64,000 nucleotides of DNA from Streptomyces hokutonensis (GCF_000376565.1 NZ_BARG01000062.1:1-64000), one strand, 5' to 3'. Counted from the first letter of the stretch, positions 51,867 to 60,387 are shown. A program made the numbers and translations. Notes: a model not told the origin generated them from the letters alone.

Positions 51867-52053
51867 CAAGGGCGACGAAGTTCTCGGCCCAGCCGCATGC
51901 TCGTGTGCCTTTGAGCTTGTGCCGGCGCCCCGGGTTGCGCAGGTCGAACGGGAGTGGTTGCCGCCCGCTGCCTTTCGGCCCGGGCACGGTGAACTGTCTG
52001 AGCAGGACCTGGGAGACAAGGTGCTGCCGCGGAATTTGTTGTGCCGTTCCCAC
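51739..52053 (-). pseudogene. N-terminal fragment of a DUF4238-like protein
   Basis: From GTG 52053 the frame reads QQIPRQHLVSQVLLRQFT and, further on, LPFDLRNPGRRHKLKGTRACGW, ENFVALE. This resembles the start of DUF4238-like proteins (the xPxxHLxxxFLRxF pattern). After about 65 residues the similarity stops and the sequence runs into the HEPN gene remnant near 51866; the remaining residues of this frame are out-of-frame translation. So a gene start was joined to the back part of another gene. Function unknown. Confidence 0.5.
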
Positions 52054-52148
52054 ACGTCGGGTTGCGCCAAGCGCCCGTCGCCGGTGCTAAGGGTTTACGG
52101 ACAGGAAGCTCACAGCAGGGCACTCGGGGCGGATCGCTCGGGCCGTCG

Positions 52149-52595
52149 TCAGGTCGCCCCGGTGAGACCCACCCCGTACATCGAGCGCCCGCCCACGAGT
52201 TCACGTCCCGTCACCAGCTCGGGCTCGATCCGGACGAAGACCTCCTGGGACGAGGGAACCCAGGAGGTCGGGCCGTTTCGGAGCATGCGTTCGTGCTCCG
52301 CCGGGTCGGTCACGACGGTGGCCGACCCGGTGACGACGACGCTCCAGCCGGAGTGCGCGACGGCGTCGACCTCGTCGGCCTCGAAGGCGACGACCGAGCC
52401 GTCGATCGCGCGCACCAGCTCCGAGGCCGCGGAGGTACGCAGCAGCACCGCGCCGTCGTGGTCCAGACAGAAGTTCACGGGCAGTACGGCGGGCAGGGCC
52501 TGGCGGGTGTGCACGATGCGGCCGACGGGGGCCTGCCCCAGCCGGCGCAGGCACTCGTGTCGTTCCAGTTCGCGGAATCCGTCGTTGGAATACAT
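52149..52595 (-). CDS. Pyridoxamine 5'-phosphate oxidase-fold flavin-binding protein
   Basis: A 148-residue split-barrel protein: ECLRRLGQAPVGRIVHTRQ, then LPAVLPVNFCLDHDG and GSVVAFEADEVDAVAHSGWSVVVTG. It is close in sequence to the protein at 48423 and to the C-terminal half of the next gene. ATG 52595 is chosen because it starts just before the first helix; a start at 52688 would overlap the upstream gene by more than 40 bases. It is the last of three co-directional genes with the HTH-flavin protein and the alcohol dehydrogenase. FMN or F420 binding cannot be decided by eye. Confidence 0.83.
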   Translation of the reverse strand: MYSNDGFRELERHECLRRLGQAPVGRIVHTRQALPAVLPVNFCLDHDGAVLLRTSAASELVRAIDGSVVAFEADEVDAVAHSGWSVVVTGSATVVTDPAEHERMLRNGPTSWVPSSQEVFVRIEPELVTGRELVGGRSMYGVGLTGAT

Positions 52596-52644
52596 CAGCC
52601 AGTCCGTCTCTCGCCCTGTGCGCGGGTTTGTGGGTCTGTAGGTG

Positions 52645-53394
52645 TCACTCCATGTTTCGCCGTGCAGGATCGGCGGGTGAAGGGCCATCAGTCCCGCTCT
52701 CTCCGGAGAACGTCCCTCGGCGCGTGGTGATCCGACGTCCGGTGAGACTCAGCGCGTCGATACGGATCCACTCCTCGCGCGGGCCGCCGGCCCACGGCTT
52801 GCTGGACGCGTGTTCCGTCAGCCGCCGCACGTCGTCGGCGTCGGTCACGGACCGCGCCCGGCCGAGCGCCAGCACGCTCCAGCCCTCGCCGAACGCGTCG
52901 TCGATGCGGTCGATCTCGAAGGTCACCTGGCAGCCCGCCGCCCGGGACGGCATCGCGCCGGAAGCGGTCCGGTACACGATCGCGCCGTCGACCACGCTGT
53001 AGTTGACGGGGACGATGACGGGTCCCGAGGCGGTGGGCACCGCGACCCTGCCCACCCCGTGGGTCGACAGCAGCTCACGGCACTCTTCGACGGTCAGCCC
53101 GGTGAACGTCGGGTCCGAGCCGGCCCGGCCCTGGCCAGGTGTGAGATCGCTGCCGCCCCCGGCGAGGTCGGTCACGGTGGTGTCCAGGGCCGCGGCGAGC
53201 CTGAGGAGAACGCTCCGGCCCGGAGCGGCACCGGGAAACTCCTCCAGGTACTGGAGGTAGCTCGCCGCCACCCCCGCGCGGTCGGCCGTCTCCTCCCGGG
53301 AGAGGCCAAGTGCCGTGCGCCGTACGGCGATCCGGCGTCCGAGATCGCCGGTGGGCGATCCCTCCGTCACGTTCAGCGGAAACGGGTCAGGCAT
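52645..53394 (-). CDS. HTH (XRE) regulator fused to pyridoxamine-oxidase-fold domain
   Basis: A 249-residue two-domain protein. Residues about 15-75 form a Cro/C1-type HTH (LGRRIAVRRTALGLSREETADRAGVAASYLQYLE is the helix region). Residues about 95-235 form a flavin-binding split barrel (VEECRELLSTHGVGRVAV, PVIVPVNYSVVDG, GEGWSVLALGRA). The combination suggests a redox- or flavin-responsive transcription factor. It overlaps the end of the alcohol dehydrogenase gene by eight bases and is followed by a stand-alone barrel protein. It has no separate palindrome, so it should share the dehydrogenase promoter at 54558-54571. Confidence 0.88.
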   Translation of the reverse strand: MPDPFPLNVTEGSPTGDLGRRIAVRRTALGLSREETADRAGVAASYLQYLEEFPGAAPGRSVLLRLAAALDTTVTDLAGGGSDLTPGQGRAGSDPTFTGLTVEECRELLSTHGVGRVAVPTASGPVIVPVNYSVVDGAIVYRTASGAMPSRAAGCQVTFEIDRIDDAFGEGWSVLALGRARSVTDADDVRRLTEHASSKPWAGGPREEWIRIDALSLTGRRITTRRGTFSGESGTDGPSPADPARRNME

Positions 53395-54487
53395 GGCTCG
53401 TCACGTCCTCTTCTTCTCCTACTGCGCGAACGGCGACTTCCTCGTGCCCAGCCCCGCCGAGGACGACCTTGAGGGCGCCGGTGTCGGCGGCCTTGGCGAA
53501 GACGTCGTACGCCTCCTCCATGCGCTCCAGCGGGAAGGTGTGGGTGACCAGTTGCGAGGTGGGCAGCCGTCCGGCGGCGGCCATCCTCAGCAGGGTGGGG
53601 GTGGAGTGGGTGTCGACCAGGCCGGTGGTGATGGTGATGTTCTTGATCCACAGATCTTCGAGGTGCAGGGTCGCGGGCTTGCCGTGGACGCCGACGTTGG
53701 CGATGTGTCCGCCGGGCCGCACCATGCGCGTACACAGCTCGAAGGTCTCCGGCACGCCGACCGCCTCGATGACGACGTCCGCGCCCATCCCGTCGGTGAG
53801 ATCGGCGACGAGCTGCTCGGGGGTCTCGCGGGCGTCCACGACGGCGTCGGCGCCGAACCGCTTCGCCGCGTCCAGCCGGGCGGCGGCCAGGTCCACGGCG
53901 ACGACGCGCTCGGGCGAGAACAGCCGGGCCGTGGCGATGGCCGCCAGTCCAACCGGGCCGGCGCCGACGACGGCGACGGTGTCTCCGGGGCGCACCTGGC
54001 CGTTGAGCACGCCCACCTCGTACCCGGTGGGGAAGATGTCCGCCAGGAGCACGGCGTCCCTGGCGTCCAGGGTGCTGGGCAGCGGGTGGACGGAGAGGTC
54101 GGCGTGCGGGACGCGCACGTACTCGGCCTGGGTGCCGTCGATGAGATGGCCGAGGATCCAGCCTCCGCCGTCGCGGCACTGTCCGTACATGGCCTTACGG
54201 CAGTAGGCGCAGCGCCCGCAGGCGGTGATGCAGGAGACCAGGACCCGGTCCCCGGGCCGTACGGTCCGCACGTCGGAGCCCGCCTCCACGACCTCGCCGA
54301 CCGCCTCGTGGCCGAGGATCGTGCCGGGGCGCACCTCGGGTACGTCGCCCTTGAGGATGTGCAGGTCGGTTCCGCAGATGGTGACGGCGTCGACGCGCAC
54401 GATCACGTCGGTGGCGTCCTTGATGCCGGGATCCGGGACGTTGTCCCAGGAGGACTGTCCCGGACCGTGGAAGACGTAGCCCTTCAT
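53387..54487 (-). CDS. Zinc-dependent alcohol dehydrogenase (medium-chain)
   Basis: A 366-residue zinc dehydrogenase. Catalytic zinc ligands: ICGTDLHILKGDVPEV and GHEAVGEVVEAG; structural zinc: CGRCAYCRKAMYGQC. The nucleotide fold is VAVVGAGPVGLAAIA. It differs from the enzyme at 36410 and is closer to alcohol/sorbitol-type or formaldehyde-type dehydrogenases; the substrate is unknown. The last 30 residues (GHEEVAVRAVGEEEDVTSHA) are an unusual acidic extension. It starts a three-gene operon with the HTH-flavin gene. A perfect palindrome lies 71-84 bp upstream. Confidence 0.92.
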   Translation of the reverse strand: MKGYVFHGPGQSSWDNVPDPGIKDATDVIVRVDAVTICGTDLHILKGDVPEVRPGTILGHEAVGEVVEAGSDVRTVRPGDRVLVSCITACGRCAYCRKAMYGQCRDGGGWILGHLIDGTQAEYVRVPHADLSVHPLPSTLDARDAVLLADIFPTGYEVGVLNGQVRPGDTVAVVGAGPVGLAAIATARLFSPERVVAVDLAAARLDAAKRFGADAVVDARETPEQLVADLTDGMGADVVIEAVGVPETFELCTRMVRPGGHIANVGVHGKPATLHLEDLWIKNITITTGLVDTHSTPTLLRMAAAGRLPTSQLVTHTFPLERMEEAYDVFAKAADTGALKVVLGGAGHEEVAVRAVGEEEDVTSHA

Positions 54488-54557
54488 GACGTTCCTTCCC
54501 CACTCGGTCGACTGCCCCCCGCCTGTCCAGCGTGTCCGGGTCCGTCGCTCCCCGCTT

Positions 54558-54571
54558 GGGCCGGTCGGCCC
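54558..54571. promoter_or_regulatory. Predicted OsdR/DevR box upstream of the zinc dehydrogenase operon
   Basis: GGGCCGGTCGGCCC, identical to the site before the regulator gene, lies 71-84 bp before the dehydrogenase start. Confidence 0.72.
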
Positions 54572-54617
54572 TCATCGGCCGGACGAACGGGTCGTCCCGA
54601 CCGAGTGGCCACCGCAT

Positions 54618-54664
54618 GGGCCGAACGGCCCAGGTCGAACATGTGGACAGGTCCAGTCGGCCCT
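54618..54664. promoter_or_regulatory. Predicted OsdR/DevR boxes upstream of the STAS gene
   Basis: GGGCCGAACGGCCC (54618-54631) is perfect and 69-82 bp before the STAS start. A weaker copy, AGGTCCAGTCGGCCCT (54649-54664), lies 36-51 bp before it. With 54558-54571 the divergent region has three sites in 107 bp. Confidence 0.65.
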
Positions 54665-54699
54665 TCCTGGCGGGACCACCTGGCCGGTTGGCTCACACC

Positions 54700-55092
54700 A
54701 TGACCGAGATCCACACCCCCGCCACCGCTCTGCGTTCCTCGGAACGTGTGATCGCCGGGACGACCGTCATGGAACTGCACGGCGAGATCGACCTCCTCAC
54801 GGGGCAGCCGCTGTCGGCTCGTCTGGACGCGCTGACGGCCCCCTCCCCCGATCTCGTCCTGGACCTGCGCGCCCTGTCGTTCATCGACTGCGCCGGTCTC
54901 GGCGTCCTGTGCCGGGCGCAGAACCGGATCGCGGCCCGGGGCGGACGGCTCCGGCTCGTCACCGGCAGGACGGGTTTCCTGCGGATCCTGCGCCACGCCC
55001 AGCTCGCCGATGTCTTCGAGATCCACGCGCGGCTGTCGACCGCTCTGGCCGCCGGTCCGGACTCCGGCGGCGCCTCCGCCACAGCGGGCTGA
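54700..55092 (+). CDS. STAS-domain protein (anti-sigma factor antagonist type)
   Basis: A 130-residue STAS protein. The fold is seen in TVMELHGEIDLLTGQPL and LVLDLRALSFIDCAGLGVLCRAQ; the serine normally phosphorylated in DxSG motifs is replaced (FIDCAGLG), with cysteine at the equivalent place. A thiol there could make it redox-sensitive or insensitive to the usual kinase (inference). No anti-sigma kinase is adjacent. It probably acts in partner-switching control of a stress sigma factor. ATG 54700 has a weak ribosome site. It is divergent from the dehydrogenase operon. Confidence 0.85.
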   Translation: MTEIHTPATALRSSERVIAGTTVMELHGEIDLLTGQPLSARLDALTAPSPDLVLDLRALSFIDCAGLGVLCRAQNRIAARGGRLRLVTGRTGFLRILRHAQLADVFEIHARLSTALAAGPDSGGASATAG

Positions 55093-55100
55093 ACGGCCCG
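55085..55100. promoter_or_regulatory. Weak OsdR/DevR-like box before Rv1733c-like gene 3
   Basis: CGGGCTGAACGGCCCG overlaps the STAS stop codon and lies 119-134 bp before the Rv1733c-like start. Two mismatches in the left arm. Confidence 0.4.
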
Positions 55101-55218
55101 TCCGGGCCCCGGGTCGAGGTACCGAGCGGGTACCCGGCAGTCCCTCTTCGGCCCATGCCCGCCCGCGTTCCGGACCGGCACCTTCGTATTGGTGACCACG
55201 ACGAGGAGGTGCGGACCC

Positions 55219-55800
55219 ATGGGCAGGAACAGACGTCTGAAGAAGCGGCTGTGGCGGTTGCGGAGCAATCCGTTGCGCCGCCACGACGACATCGTCGAGG
55301 CCTGGATCGTCCTGGTGATGTGGACGGTGGTCCTGGTGGGCGGCGCGCTCTGTGGCCTGGTGACGTTCCACGCCGCCGACGAGGTGTTCTCCGCGCAGCG
55401 CACCGAGCGGCACTCGATACAAGCGGTGCTCCTCACGGACACCCCGTCCCCGAGCTCGACGGTCGGCGGAGCCCGAGACCTGATCAAGGCGGAGGTCCGC
55501 TGGACGACCGCCGACGGCACCCGCCGTACGGGCAGCACGCTGGTGGAGACCGGGAAGAAGGCCGGATCCGAGGTCGTGATCTGGGTGAACGCCGCAGGCA
55601 GTCTCACCTACGAACCCCCGAGCCGGACCGACGCGACTCTCGAATCCGCCGTCCTGGGCCTGATCGCCACGACCGCCTTCGCCGGTCTGGCGTTCGGTGC
55701 CGGAGCCGCCGCCCGGTACCGGCTGGATCAGCGCCGTATCGACTCCTGGGACACGGAGTGGAAACTGGTGGGGCCGAGCTGGGGCCGCAAGACAGGCTGA
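55219..55800 (+). CDS. Rv1733c-family membrane protein
   Basis: A 193-residue paralogue of the proteins at 26108 and 42080. Basic leader (LRSNPLRRHDDIVEAW), helix 1 (IVLVMWTVVLVGGALCGLV), middle domain with AEVRWTTADGT, helix 2 (AVLGLIATTAFAGLAFGAG), tail DSWDTEWKLVGPSWG. ATG 55219 follows GAGGAGG. It is the last gene of the stress cluster; the next gene belongs to general transport. Confidence 0.88.
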   Translation: MGRNRRLKKRLWRLRSNPLRRHDDIVEAWIVLVMWTVVLVGGALCGLVTFHAADEVFSAQRTERHSIQAVLLTDTPSPSSTVGGARDLIKAEVRWTTADGTRRTGSTLVETGKKAGSEVVIWVNAAGSLTYEPPSRTDATLESAVLGLIATTAFAGLAFGAGAAARYRLDQRRIDSWDTEWKLVGPSWGRKTG

Positions 55801-55963
55801 CGTTCGGCCGATGACGATGTGCAGGTGTCGGACACTCCGGGACTCGGCTCCCTGCCCGCAGTCGCGGGTCAAGGGCTGGTTTCACAGTATCCGTTGCGGT
55901 TGCCGGGTCCCCCGTGGGGGATGAATGTGGCCACAGAGGCTGGATCAGCACCTGGGAGGCACC

Positions 55964-57415
55964 GTGACCACCGACTCAGAGCCCCGGGTGTCGGGGCTGG
56001 AGATACGTTCCATCGACTACGTCCCCCTGAACGAGCGCCACGGCAAGCTGTGGCACCTCGGCCCCCTGTGGTTCATGTCGAACGCGCAGATCGCCACGCT
56101 GGCGGTCGGCCTGATCAGCATCACCGAGGGCGGCAACCTCATCTGGTCGCTCATCGCGATCGTCGCCGGCACCCTGCTCGGCACCTTCTTCATGGCCTTC
56201 CACTCGGCCCAGGGCCCGCAGCTCGGACTGCCGCAGATGATCCAGTCGCGGCCCCAATTCGGTTATGTGGGCGCCCTGTTGGTGTGGCTGTTCGCCTATG
56301 TGCAGTACGCGGGCTTCAACGTCTTCAACACGATCCTGGCCGGTGAGGCGCTGCACACCACGGTGCACGGCAACACCAAGATGTGGGTGGCCGTGGTCAC
56401 CGTCATCGGCTTCGTGATCGCGCTGGTGGGCTACGACGTCATCCACAAGGCGGAGCAGTTCCTGACGTACACCTTCCTGGTCGTCTTCGGGATCTTCACC
56501 GTGGGTGTGCTCGCGACCCTGCACTACCCGGCGGGCTCCTTCGACCTCGGCGGCTTCTCCTGGACGCCGTTCCTGGCCCAGTTCGGCGTGGTCGCCGGCT
56601 ATCAGATCAGCTGGGCGATCTACGTGTCGGACTACTCGCGCTATCTCCCGCCGGACGTGACCGTCCGCAAGACCTTCTACTGGACCTACTTCGGTTCGGC
56701 GCTCGGCGGGGTCTGGCTGATGACACTGGGCGCGCTGCTCGCGGCCTGGGCGGGCAAGGACTTCGACACGATCCGCTCGATCAACGCGGCGGGCGACAAG
56801 GTGTTCAGCGGCTTCGGCGCGATCGTGCTCCTCTTCGCCACGCTCGGCCTGATCTCCGTCACCGCGCTGAACATGTACGGCGGTTCGCTGACCCTGATCA
56901 GCGCGATCGACTCGCTCAAGAAGGTCCAACCGACCGTGGCCGTCCGGGCGTTGACGATCGGCCTGACCGCCGCGCTCTCGCTGGTCGGCGCCTTCGCCGC
57001 GACCTCCGACTTCCTCACCAACTTCAACAACTTCCTGCTGCTGGTGCTCTATCTGTTCATCCCGTGGACCGCGGTCAACCTGATGGACTACTACGTGGTG
57101 CGCCGCGGTCACTACGCCATCGCGGAGATCTTCAACCCGCGCGGCATCTACGGCCGTTGGGGCTGGCACGGGATCATCTCCTACCTGGTGGGCTTCGGCG
57201 TGATGGTGCCGTTCTTCTCCGTCGGCACCCTCTACGTCGGCCCGATCGCCCACGCCATGGACGGCGCCGACCTCTCCCTGTTCGTCGGCCTGCCGGTCGC
57301 CGGTCTGCTGTATTGGTGGCTCAGCCGCTCGATCGACGTGGAGGCCGAGATCAGGGTGGCGGAGGCGGAGGCCGAGGAGCTGGAGAAGGCGGCGCACGAG
57401 CACCGCGAGCCCTGA
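55964..57415 (+). CDS. NCS1-family purine/cytosine permease-like transporter
   Basis: A 483-residue membrane protein with about 12 helices, of the nucleobase-cation-symport-1 family (GPQLGLPQMIQSRPQFGY is the family signature). GTG 55964 follows GGGAGG. The C-terminus is acidic and helical (EAEIRVAEAEAEELEKAA), outside the transport core. The substrate may be cytosine, a purine, allantoin or a related compound. There is no regulator palindrome in its upstream 163 bp, which marks the end of the stress cluster. Confidence 0.88.
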   Translation: MTTDSEPRVSGLEIRSIDYVPLNERHGKLWHLGPLWFMSNAQIATLAVGLISITEGGNLIWSLIAIVAGTLLGTFFMAFHSAQGPQLGLPQMIQSRPQFGYVGALLVWLFAYVQYAGFNVFNTILAGEALHTTVHGNTKMWVAVVTVIGFVIALVGYDVIHKAEQFLTYTFLVVFGIFTVGVLATLHYPAGSFDLGGFSWTPFLAQFGVVAGYQISWAIYVSDYSRYLPPDVTVRKTFYWTYFGSALGGVWLMTLGALLAAWAGKDFDTIRSINAAGDKVFSGFGAIVLLFATLGLISVTALNMYGGSLTLISAIDSLKKVQPTVAVRALTIGLTAALSLVGAFAATSDFLTNFNNFLLLVLYLFIPWTAVNLMDYYVVRRGHYAIAEIFNPRGIYGRWGWHGIISYLVGFGVMVPFFSVGTLYVGPIAHAMDGADLSLFVGLPVAGLLYWWLSRSIDVEAEIRVAEAEAEELEKAAHEHREP

Positions 57416-57426
57416 CCCCGCGCCCC

Positions 57427-59310
57427 CTATACGACCGCGTCCGGTACCGCCTGCTTCGCGAACTGCGTGCGGTACAGCTCGGCGTATCGCCCGTCGGCGG
57501 CGAGGAGTTCGTCGTGCGTGCCGCGTTCCACGATGCGCCCCGCCTCGACGACCAGGATCTGGTCGGCGGAGCGCACCGTGGACAGCCGGTGGGCGATCAC
57601 CACGGCCGTGCGGCCCTGGAGTGCCTCCGTCAGGGCCTCCTGCACGGCGGCCTCCGAGGTGTTGTCCAGGTGCGCGGTGGCCTCGTCGAGGATGACGACG
57701 CGCTGGCGGGCCAGCAACAGGCGGGCGATGGTGAGGCGTTGGCGCTCGCCTCCGGAGAGGCGGTAGCCGCGTTCGCCGACGACCGTGTCCAGGCCGTCGG
57801 GCAGGGACCGTACGAGATCGTCGAGGCGGGAGCGGCGCAGCGCGTCCCACAACTCGTCCTCGGTGGCGGTGGGTTGGGCCAGCAGGAGGTTGGCGCGGAC
57901 GGAGTCGTGGAAGAGGTGGCCGTCCTGGGTGACCATGCCGAGGGTGGCCCGCAGGGAGGCGGCCGTGAGGTCGCGGACGTCGGTGCCGCCGATGCGGACG
58001 GCGCCTTCGTCGACGTCGTAGAGGCGGGGCAGGAGTTGGGCGATGGTGGACTTGCCGGCGCCGGAGGAGCCGACGAGGGCGATGGTCTGGCCGGGTTCGG
58101 CGCGGAAGGAGACGCCGTGCAGGACCTCGGCGCCGCCGCGGGTGTCGAGGGTGGCGACCTCTTCGAGTGAGGCGAGGGAGACCTTGTCGGCGGAGGGGTA
58201 GGCGAAGCGGACCTCGTCGAACTCGACCGCGACCGGGCCCTCGGGGACCTCGCGGGCGTCCGGCTTCTCCTCGATCAGCGGTTTCAGGTCCAGCACCTCG
58301 AAGACGCGCTCGAAGCTGACCAGGGCGCTCATCACCTCGACGCGGGCTCCGGCGAGCGCGGTGAGCGGGGCGTAGAGGCGGGTCAGGAGCAGGGCCAGGG
58401 AGACGACCGCGCCCGGCTCCAGGGTGCCGTGCAGGGCGAACCAGCCGCCGAGGCCGTAGACGAGGGCGAGAGCCAGGGCGGAGACCAGGGTCAGGGAGGT
58501 GATGAACACCGACTGGGCGGTGGCCGTGCGGACGCCGATGTCGCGGACGCGGCTCGCGCGTTCGGCGAACTCGACGGACTCCTCCTCGGGGCGGCCGAAG
58601 AGTTTCACGAGGGTGGCGCCGGGGGCGGAGAAGCGTTCGGTCATACGGGTGCTCATCGCCGCGTTGAGCGTGGCCGCCTCGCGCTGCATGCGGGCCATGC
58701 GGCTGCCCATCCGGCGGGCCGGGACCACGAACACCGGGAGCAGGACGAGCGCGAGCAGGGTGATCTGCCAGGACAGGGTGAGCATGACGGCCAGCGTGAG
58801 CAGCAGTGTCACCACGTTGGACACCACTCCGGAGAGCGTGTTGCTGAACGCCCGCTGCGCGCCGATGACGTCGTTGTTGAGTCGGGAGACGAGCGCTCCC
58901 GTACGAGTACGTGTGAAGAACGCGACCGGCATGCGCTGCACATGATCGAAGACGGCTGTCCGCAGATCGAGGATGAGTCCCTCCCCGAGCGCGGAGGAAA
59001 GGCGTCGGCCAAGAATGCCGAGCGCCGCCTCGGCGACCGCGATCAGGGCGATGAGCAGGGCGAGGCGTACGACGGTGCCGTCGTCGCCGCCCGACACGAT
59101 CGCGTCGACGACATGTCCGGCCAGTACGGGGGTCGCGACGGCGAGCAGTGCGGTCAGCACCCCGAGCAGGACGAAGCGGGCGATCGGGCGGCGGTGCGGT
59201 CGCGCGAACGCAGCGATGCGGCGCAGCGTGGCGCGGGCCAGCGGCCGGCGCTCCTGTTCCGCGGTCATGACACTGTGCAGTTGGGTCCAGGCGGTGCTTT
59301 CCATGCTCAT
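57427..59310 (-). CDS. ABC exporter, fused membrane and ATPase domains
   Basis: A 627-residue half-transporter. Six helices in the first 320 residues (RFVLLGVLTALLAVATPVLAG and others) precede a nucleotide-binding domain with Walker A VGSSGAGKSTIAQLL, signature LSGGERQRLTIARLLL and Walker B VVILDEATAHLD. It would act as a homodimer, or with a partner outside the window, to export a lipid, drug or peptide. The start may be ATG 59310 or ATG 59304. It is convergent with the permease, only 11 bp apart. Substrate unknown. Confidence 0.92.
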   Translation of the reverse strand: MSMESTAWTQLHSVMTAEQERRPLARATLRRIAAFARPHRRPIARFVLLGVLTALLAVATPVLAGHVVDAIVSGGDDGTVVRLALLIALIAVAEAALGILGRRLSSALGEGLILDLRTAVFDHVQRMPVAFFTRTRTGALVSRLNNDVIGAQRAFSNTLSGVVSNVVTLLLTLAVMLTLSWQITLLALVLLPVFVVPARRMGSRMARMQREAATLNAAMSTRMTERFSAPGATLVKLFGRPEEESVEFAERASRVRDIGVRTATAQSVFITSLTLVSALALALVYGLGGWFALHGTLEPGAVVSLALLLTRLYAPLTALAGARVEVMSALVSFERVFEVLDLKPLIEEKPDAREVPEGPVAVEFDEVRFAYPSADKVSLASLEEVATLDTRGGAEVLHGVSFRAEPGQTIALVGSSGAGKSTIAQLLPRLYDVDEGAVRIGGTDVRDLTAASLRATLGMVTQDGHLFHDSVRANLLLAQPTATEDELWDALRRSRLDDLVRSLPDGLDTVVGERGYRLSGGERQRLTIARLLLARQRVVILDEATAHLDNTSEAAVQEALTEALQGRTAVVIAHRLSTVRSADQILVVEAGRIVERGTHDELLAADGRYAELYRTQFAKQAVPDAVV

Positions 59311-59430
59311 GGGAGAGACCGTAGGACCTCAAGCGGCGTTGAGGTCAACGTATCCGCCGGATCCCCGGGCGAGGACACGTGTAAGGCCTCGCGTAAGGAA
59401 CTGTCCGCGCTGCCGCAACCCGCAGTTGTC

Positions 59431-60387
59431 GTGGCGCGGAGAACCTCCAGTGGTGTGAGACACATCCGCGTCCGGCAGATCCTGTGCCTGCTTCCGTTGC
59501 TCCTGGTCGCCGTCGTCGCCGTCCAGCACCGGTCCGTCCTCGTCGCGGGCTTCGGCCAGTTGCGGGCGGCGGAGTGGCCCTGGCTGGTGGCGGCGGCCGG
59601 TGCCACCTGTCTGACCTGGGTCGCCGCCGCGGTCACCCGGCAGGGTGCCGTCGTCGAACGGCTGCCCGCGCGGCGGCTGTTGGCCACGCAGTTCGCGGCG
59701 GGCGCGGCGAATCATCTGCTGCCCACGGGACTTGGCGCGGGCGCGGTGAATCTGCGGTTCCTGACCGTGTGCGGGCTGCCGCTGGCCCGTTCGTCGGCCG
59801 CGCTGGCGCTGTTCCTGCTCGCGGAGTCGATAGCCCGGCTGACGCTGCTCACCGGTCTGCTGATCGCCTTCCCGGACGCCCTGCGCCTGGGAACTCTCCT
59901 TCCGGCGGGGGCGGTCGGCCCGCTGCTGCTGATCCTCGGTGCCGTGCTGTGCGCGGCGGTCGTGGTGCTCGTCCTGGTGCGACGGCTGCGTACGGCCGTC
60001 CTGTCGTTCCTGCGCACCGCGCTGAGCGAGGCCCGTTCCGTGCACACCCGGCCGGCCCGGGCGCTGGCGCTGTGGGGCGGTTCGCTGGCGTTCCCCGCGC
60101 TCCAGGCGGCCGGCCTGGTCGCCGTGGGGCAGGCGTTGAATCTGCCGGTGCCGCCCGCGCAGATGGCGCTCGCCTATCTGGCGGCGACGGTGGCCGTCGC
60201 GCTGGTGCCCACGCCGGGCGGGATCGGCTCGGTGGAGGCCGCGCTGATCGTGGCGCTGGTCGCGGCGGGCGGTCCGGTCGCGGTGGCCACGGCGGTGGTG
60301 CTGGCGTACCGGATCATCACGGTCTGGATTCCCATCATTCCGGGCGCGTTGACGCTCGGTGCTCTGGTCCGACTGCGAGTCATCTGA
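59431..60387 (+). CDS. UPF0104 / lysylphosphatidylglycerol synthase-type membrane protein
   Basis: About 318 residues with 8 or so hydrophobic helices. The conserved family segments are NHLLPTGLGAGAVNLRFL and VPTPGGIGSVEAALIVAL. Proteins of this group lack the soluble synthase domain and are thought to be lipid-transport or polyprenol-related membrane proteins; the function here is unknown. The start is uncertain: GTG 59431 and GTG 59455 are both in frame and lack a clear ribosome site. It is divergent from the ABC exporter. Confidence 0.82.
   Translation: MARRTSSGVRHIRVRQILCLLPLLLVAVVAVQHRSVLVAGFGQLRAAEWPWLVAAAGATCLTWVAAAVTRQGAVVERLPARRLLATQFAAGAANHLLPTGLGAGAVNLRFLTVCGLPLARSSAALALFLLAESIARLTLLTGLLIAFPDALRLGTLLPAGAVGPLLLILGAVLCAAVVVLVLVRRLRTAVLSFLRTALSEARSVHTRPARALALWGGSLAFPALQAAGLVAVGQALNLPVPPAQMALAYLAATVAVALVPTPGGIGSVEAALIVALVAAGGPVAVATAVVLAYRIITVWIPIIPGALTLGALVRLRVI

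Noticed and set aside
55976..59332. A 1118-codon minus-strand frame spanning the permease and ABC exporter
   Set aside because: It crosses two convergent real genes in a shadow frame, is rich in arginine, proline and histidine, and shows no domain.
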